Shown here: positions 60,193-64,000 of the stretch, one piece after another
Layout: each line of letters starts with the position of its first letter
Position numbering within the stretch: position 1 is the first letter of the stretch
Assembly (NCBI RefSeq): GCF_013386585.1
Contig: NZ_JACARO010000039.1
Span: forward strand, 37,904 to 101,903
Source of the DNA: Pseudomonas sp. P7548
GTDB lineage: Bacteria > Pseudomonadota > Gammaproteobacteria > Pseudomonadales > Pseudomonadaceae
Direction: 5' to 3'
DNA length: 64,000 nucleotides
Position numbers and translations under genes: made by a program
The notes under the pieces: model-generated
Seen by the model: the letters and a program-made list of their open reading frames with translations, nothing else
What the model was told of the DNA's origin: nothing
The model's database searches: none

Positions 60193-60696
60193 ATGACACT
60201 TATTGAAAAACCTTCCCAGCTTCCCGAGGCCATCGTGGAGGCGGTGAAGAGTGCTCTCCCACAGCTGCGCGTAGGCAACCACTTGGATGTTCAAGGCCCT
60301 GGCGTCTTGATCAGCCTCGAACGCAACGGCCCCGGCCTGCGCTCCCTGGCAGGGCGCAAGGCCCATGCGCTCACGGTTTTACTCAAGGTCAGCGTAACCA
60401 CCGGCTCAGCCCCTTTCGACGCCTGCGACCTGGCCAGCCAACTGATGGACCTGGCCCTGGATAACCGCTGGGGCCTACCGCCAGACCAATGCGACTTGCC
60501 CACAAACATTGTTGCGGCGCCGTCGACTTCATCCAATTCAGAAACGGACTACGACACCTGGACCGTGTCCTTCACCCAAACCCTTTACCTCGGCCCGTCG
60601 CTGCTCGAAGACCCCACCGGCACACCGCTGTTTGCCCGCACCTGGGAAGTCTCGAACATCGATGATCCAGACCAATATCGCCCCCTGCAGGAGTAG
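60193..60696 (+). CDS. Phage tail-cluster protein of unknown role
   Basis: A 167-residue protein between holin and baseplate V genes. It is cytoplasmic and begins MTLIEKPSQLPEAIVEAVKS; no catalytic motif was recognised. Position and size suggest a tail terminator or gp37-like tail-completion protein, but this is inference. It starts at ATG 60193 after AAGGA and ends three bases before the next gene. Confidence 0.65.
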   Translation: MTLIEKPSQLPEAIVEAVKSALPQLRVGNHLDVQGPGVLISLERNGPGLRSLAGRKAHALTVLLKVSVTTGSAPFDACDLASQLMDLALDNRWGLPPDQCDLPTNIVAAPSTSSNSETDYDTWTVSFTQTLYLGPSLLEDPTGTPLFARTWEVSNIDDPDQYRPLQE

Positions 60697-60699
60697 TCC

Positions 60700-61311
60700 A
60701 TGTTCGATGCACTGCTACGCATGCAGCTGGGGCCGATCGTCGAGCGCCTGGCCGAAATGGAAGCCCAGCTCGAAGACCTCTACCGTCGCGCCGAGAGCTT
60801 CTGCCGCATTGGTGTCTGCCAGGAAGTGGACGCTGCCAGTAATACCTGCAAGGTCAGCCACGGCGAGTTGCTCACCCCGGCCATTCGGTTCTTCAACCCC
60901 AGCGCGGGGGCGCAGACCGAAACCCGTATTCCGTCAGTCGGTGAACAATGCCTGTTGCTCAACTACGGCGGCGGGGAAGGGGGCTCGCAGTCCGTGGCCT
61001 TGTTCGGCCTCAACAGTAGTCTCTTTCCACCCGTCTCCAGTGTGGCCTCGCTGACACGCCGTCGCCATCAGGACGGCACTCAAAGCGATTACGACGATGC
61101 CAGCCACACCTTTAATTGGGTCAATGGCCCCACCACGTTCAGCGGCTCCCGCGAACAGGTCGAGGTCAAGGTCGGTGCCGCCAGCCTGACGATGACGGCC
61201 CAGAGCATCACCCTGCAACTCGGCGCCAGCGGTGTGTTGCTGGATGCGGCCGGCGTGCATTTGAGCGGCCCGGTAGTGGATCACCAGGGCCGCGTGATCA
61301 GCAGCGCATAA
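60700..61311 (+). CDS. Baseplate assembly protein V (spike)
   Basis: A 203-residue homologue of P2 gpV, the trimeric central spike that pierces the outer membrane. An N-terminal helix (LRMQLGPIVERLAEMEAQLE) leads to an OB-fold (CRIGVCQEVDAASNTCKVSH) and a C-terminal beta-helix rich in short strands (SLTMTAQSITLQLGASGVLL). Start ATG 60700 follows CAGGAG. Confidence 0.88.
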   Translation: MFDALLRMQLGPIVERLAEMEAQLEDLYRRAESFCRIGVCQEVDAASNTCKVSHGELLTPAIRFFNPSAGAQTETRIPSVGEQCLLLNYGGGEGGSQSVALFGLNSSLFPPVSSVASLTRRRHQDGTQSDYDDASHTFNWVNGPTTFSGSREQVEVKVGAASLTMTAQSITLQLGASGVLLDAAGVHLSGPVVDHQGRVISSA

Positions 61312-61320
61312 GGATTTGCG

Positions 61321-61653
61321 ATGATCGGAATCGATAGGAACACCGGAGCAGCCGTCGATGACTGGCTGCAATTTGTGCAGCGTGCCACCCGAGCGCTGAC
61401 CACCCCCGTGGGCACGCGTCAGAAGCGGCCTTTGTACGGCTCGCTCATCCCCCAACTGCTCGGCCAGAACCTGGGCGACGACTTGCTGATTCTCGCCCAG
61501 AGCCATGCCGCCCAGGCGTTCTATAACGCCCAGAACGGCATCGCCGATTTTCAACCCCAGGTCATCGTCGCCACTCGCCAGGGCGCCGGTTTGTTGCTGC
61601 GTTTTGCCGGCACCTGGAAAAACCGCCAACAGTCTTTCGAGGTCGTGACATGA
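61321..61653 (+). CDS. Baseplate wedge protein W (gp25-like)
   Basis: A 110-residue GPW/gp25-family protein, the inner wedge that joins baseplate and sheath. The N-terminal IGIDRNTGAAVDDWLQFVQR and the loop RQKRPLYGSLIPQLL are typical. It overlaps gene J by four bases. Confidence 0.88.
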   Translation: MIGIDRNTGAAVDDWLQFVQRATRALTTPVGTRQKRPLYGSLIPQLLGQNLGDDLLILAQSHAAQAFYNAQNGIADFQPQVIVATRQGAGLLLRFAGTWKNRQQSFEVVT

Positions 61654-62645
61654 GCATGCTGATCCCTGGCCAGAACCAACTGGCAGAACCGGCGATCATC
61701 GCTGTCGATGAGTTCGAACCTTTATTGGCCGAGTTCAAAGCCTTCGTCGTCGATTACGTCGCCACCCGTGCGCCGCAAAGTGCGGCCAAACTCAAGGTCA
61801 GTCTCGACAACGAAAGCGAACTGCTGACTCTGGCCCTGGAAGCGTTTTGCGTGCGCCTGCAAACCCACGAGCGCAAATACAACGCCCGCATCAAACAGAT
61901 GCTGGCGTGGTGGGCCACCGGCAGCAACCTGGATGCCCGCCTGGCCGACATGGGCCTGGAGCGGCAGGTACTCGACCCCGGCGACCCGGCCGCCTTCCCG
62001 CCGGTGCCGCCGATTCTTGAGAGCGACGACGACGCCCGCCTGCGTTATTACCTGGCGCCCCATGCGCCGGCAGCGGGCTCGCGCATGCAGTATCGCCGTG
62101 AAGTCTTCACCCTCGGCGAACGGCCGTCGGTCAAGGTGCAAGGCGCCACGCCGGGTGTGGTCACCGTCAGCTACACCTTCGAACCGGATGGTTATGCGGC
62201 TCAGGTCAAGGACGGCAATGGCAGGCGCACTGCCCCCGGTGAGGTGATGGTCACTGTGCTTTCACGGGAGGGCGATGGCAGCGCTTCTGCCGATTTGCTT
62301 GACGGTGTACGGCGACATTTCGCACGGCCCGATGTGCGACCGGAGACCGATCGGGTCACCGTTCAGGGCGCGCAGATTCAACGTTACAAGATTCGCGTGG
62401 TGGCCATGATCAACGCCGGCCCCGATTCGGGATTGACCCAAGTCGCTGCGCAAAAACTGCTGCAAACCTACGCCGACTCTTGCCACCGCCTGGAGGGCCG
62501 TGTCGATCCAAGCTGGATCGACTACGCCATCCACAGCGCCGGTGCCGCCCAACTGCAGATTCTCGAACCTCTGGAACCGATCATCAGCAGCGCGTTCCAG
62601 GCCCCCTATTGCACGGGCGTCGAAGTGGAGGTGCGCACGCTATGA
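61650..62645 (+). CDS. Baseplate protein J
   Basis: A 331-residue protein of the baseplate J family (P2 gpJ, T4 gp6-like), forming the wedge ring. Recognisable parts include ARIKQMLAWWATGSNLDARL and the late domain YKIRVVAMINAGPD. It overlaps genes W and I by four bases at each end. Confidence 0.88.
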   Translation: MSMLIPGQNQLAEPAIIAVDEFEPLLAEFKAFVVDYVATRAPQSAAKLKVSLDNESELLTLALEAFCVRLQTHERKYNARIKQMLAWWATGSNLDARLADMGLERQVLDPGDPAAFPPVPPILESDDDARLRYYLAPHAPAAGSRMQYRREVFTLGERPSVKVQGATPGVVTVSYTFEPDGYAAQVKDGNGRRTAPGEVMVTVLSREGDGSASADLLDGVRRHFARPDVRPETDRVTVQGAQIQRYKIRVVAMINAGPDSGLTQVAAQKLLQTYADSCHRLEGRVDPSWIDYAIHSAGAAQLQILEPLEPIISSAFQAPYCTGVEVEVRTL

Positions 62646-63271
62646 GTGAGCCTAAAGCGAGCCTGTTGCCTGCCAACAGCTCACCGCTGGAAAAGGCGCT
62701 GGACCTGGGCTTTGGCCAGTTGCTGGAGCGAGTGACTCCACCGTTCCCGCAATTGATGGACCCGGATCGCACGCCGGCGGCGTTCCTGCCCTACCTGGCG
62801 GCAGACCGCGCGGTGAACGAATGGAGTTCCACGGCCCCCGAGACCGAGAAACGCCTGACCGTCAAACTCGCCTGGCCCACCGCTCGCCAGGCTGGCACGC
62901 GACAGGCTTTGGAAAACGCGGCCAAAGGTCTGCAACTCACCCCAGAGGTGCGTGCCTGGTACGAACAAACACCGCCTGGCGTGCCCTACAGCTTTTCCGT
63001 ACGGGCCTACACCGAATTGCCCTACAGCGAAATCATCGACGCCCGACTCGACCGCCGCCTGGCTGACGCCAAGAGCGAGCGCGACATTTTGTCGATCTCC
63101 GTAGGCCTGAGTGCTTCGGGCCGTCACTCCATCGGCGCCGCCACGTTGTGCGGCGAACTGACCACGATCTACCCCAACGTGCTGGCAGGAGTCGAGGCCA
63201 CGGGCCGCGCTTTTATGGCGGCCGGGCTCTACACCGTCGAAACCACCACCCTTTATCCACAGGAGCACTAA
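62642..63271 (+). CDS. Phage tail protein I
   Basis: A 209-residue homologue of P2 gpI, linking baseplate to tail fibres. LLPANSSPLEKALDLGFGQL and the segment FLPYLAADRAVNEW are typical. ATG 62642 overlaps the J stop, and the fibre gene starts one base after its stop codon. Confidence 0.88.
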   Translation: MSEPKASLLPANSSPLEKALDLGFGQLLERVTPPFPQLMDPDRTPAAFLPYLAADRAVNEWSSTAPETEKRLTVKLAWPTARQAGTRQALENAAKGLQLTPEVRAWYEQTPPGVPYSFSVRAYTELPYSEIIDARLDRRLADAKSERDILSISVGLSASGRHSIGAATLCGELTTIYPNVLAGVEATGRAFMAAGLYTVETTTLYPQEH

Positions 63272-64000
63272 ATGGCTGACTATTACACCCTGCTCACGAA
63301 TGCGGGGATCGCCTACGAAACCGCCTGCAAGGCGGCGGGCGTGCCGATCAAACTGGCGCAGATCTCCGTCGGCGACGGCAACGGCGCCGTCTACAACCCG
63401 GATGCCAACGCAAAAGCGCTGAAACGCGAAGTCTGGCGCGGGCCGTTGAATGCACTGTTTCAAGACGAAAAAAACGCCAACTGGCTGATGGCCGAAGTCA
63501 CCATTCCTTCGGATGTTGGTGGCTGGTATGTGCGCGAGGCTGGGCTGTGGACCGACACCGGTATTTTGTATGCCATCGTGAAATACCCGGAGTCGTACAA
63601 GCCGGTGTTGGCCACGTCGGGCTCGGGGAAAGAGTTTTACATTCGCTCGATTTTTGAAACGAGCAATGCCTCGATTGTCACGTTGTTGATTGATGACACG
63701 GTGGTGAAGGCGACTCGAGCTTGGGTGATGGATTACCTGAAGCAGGGGACGTATTCCAAGGCTGAGATTGAGACGCTGATTGCTCAATCTTCGGCGCTGC
63801 CCGTGGGGTCGATGGTGGCGTTTCCGGTGGATAAGGTGCCGGTTGGGTTCCTGGAAATTGACGGTAGCGTGAAGAGTGCTGCGGCTTATCCCGATTTGGC
63901 GAAGTTCTTGGGGACTGCGTTCAATAAAGGGGATGAGGGGGTTGGGAATTTTCGACTGCCGGAGTCGCGTGGGGAGTTTTTGCGTGGGTGGGATCATGGG
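63272..64000 (+). CDS. Tail fibre/collar protein (truncated by window edge)
   Basis: The first 243 codons are open to the window end. The start MADYYTLLTNAGIAYETACK belongs to the conserved tail-collar fibre N-domain (DUF3751-like) that docks on the baseplate. From about residue 175 a phage tail-collar domain is visible (VGSMVAFPVDKVPVGFLEID and FRLPESRGEFLRGWDHG). The C-terminal receptor-binding part, which sets host range, lies outside. Codon use changes in the second half. Confidence 0.85.
   Translation, partial: MADYYTLLTNAGIAYETACKAAGVPIKLAQISVGDGNGAVYNPDANAKALKREVWRGPLNALFQDEKNANWLMAEVTIPSDVGGWYVREAGLWTDTGILYAIVKYPESYKPVLATSGSGKEFYIRSIFETSNASIVTLLIDDTVVKATRAWVMDYLKQGTYSKAEIETLIAQSSALPVGSMVAFPVDKVPVGFLEIDGSVKSAAAYPDLAKFLGTAFNKGDEGVGNFRLPESRGEFLRGWDHG

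Noticed and set aside
1..64000. tRNA or rRNA genes and insertion sequences
   Set aside because: No cloverleaf-forming sequence with tRNA landmarks, rRNA core sequence or transposase frame was recognised on either strand.

Overview
The window is a chromosomal segment of a Pseudomonas of the fluorescens group. This rests on gene order shared with Pseudomonas chromosomes (mutS-fdxA-rsmZ; argF; grxD-bfr-bfd-peroxiredoxin-rnt-pyrC-motY-argG; nth-rnf; glpF-glpK-glpR-glpD; aat-aau), high GC with C/G-ending codons, and many REP doublets (REPINs) of the kind known from P. fluorescens. No rRNA, tRNA, insertion sequence or CRISPR array was seen.

Layout. 1-11.6 kb: a truncated LuxR-type regulator, a nitrilase-family hydrolase and APC permease, a zinc-independent L31 protein with a Zur-like box, a receiver/degenerate HD-GYP protein, Nudix and GNAT genes, metR, an alpha/beta hydrolase, a DsbA-fold oxidoreductase, an arginase-fold gene coupled to two half-size DMT transporters, and a fatty acid desaturase. 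11.6-19.9 kb: a MipA/OmpV porin divergent from a tightly overlapping six-gene unit (HAD phosphatase, class III aminotransferase, esterase, FemAB-like GNAT, sensor kinase, sigma-54 activator). That unit has a near-consensus sigma-54 promoter and an upstream palindrome array; it is the best candidate here for an undescribed, self-regulated system. 20.0-27.4 kb: glpM and the acidic amino acid system aatJQMP-aauSR with its own sigma-54 promoter and AauR-type sites. 27.4-36 kb: a catecholate-type TonB receptor, a Sel1 protein and the glycerol regulon glpF, glpK, glpR, glpD.

36-55.6 kb: ybaK, an orphan ABC ATPase coupled to argF, a molybdopterin oxidoreductase, grxD, a bacterioferritin that has lost several ferroxidase ligands, bfd, a peroxiredoxin, rnt-pyrC, motY, argG, a NarL-type regulator behind an AT-rich spacer, a PA3496-like protein, nth, an orphan RnfB without membrane anchor and with an extended repeat tail, metG, apbC, the Gac/Rsm small RNA rsmZ with its GacA site, and fdxA.

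55.7-64 kb: mutS followed by the start of a phage-tail (tailocin-like) cluster at the mutS locus: a LexA/CI-type self-cleaving repressor flanked by ATGCAT-N2-ATGCAT operators, a 600-base leader with an intrinsic terminator, holin, a small tail protein, baseplate V, W and J, tail protein I, and a tail fibre cut by the window end. Many start codons were moved downstream from the longest open frame on the basis of Shine-Dalgarno spacing, signal peptides or family length; no homology search was run, so gene names rest on motif and synteny recognition.
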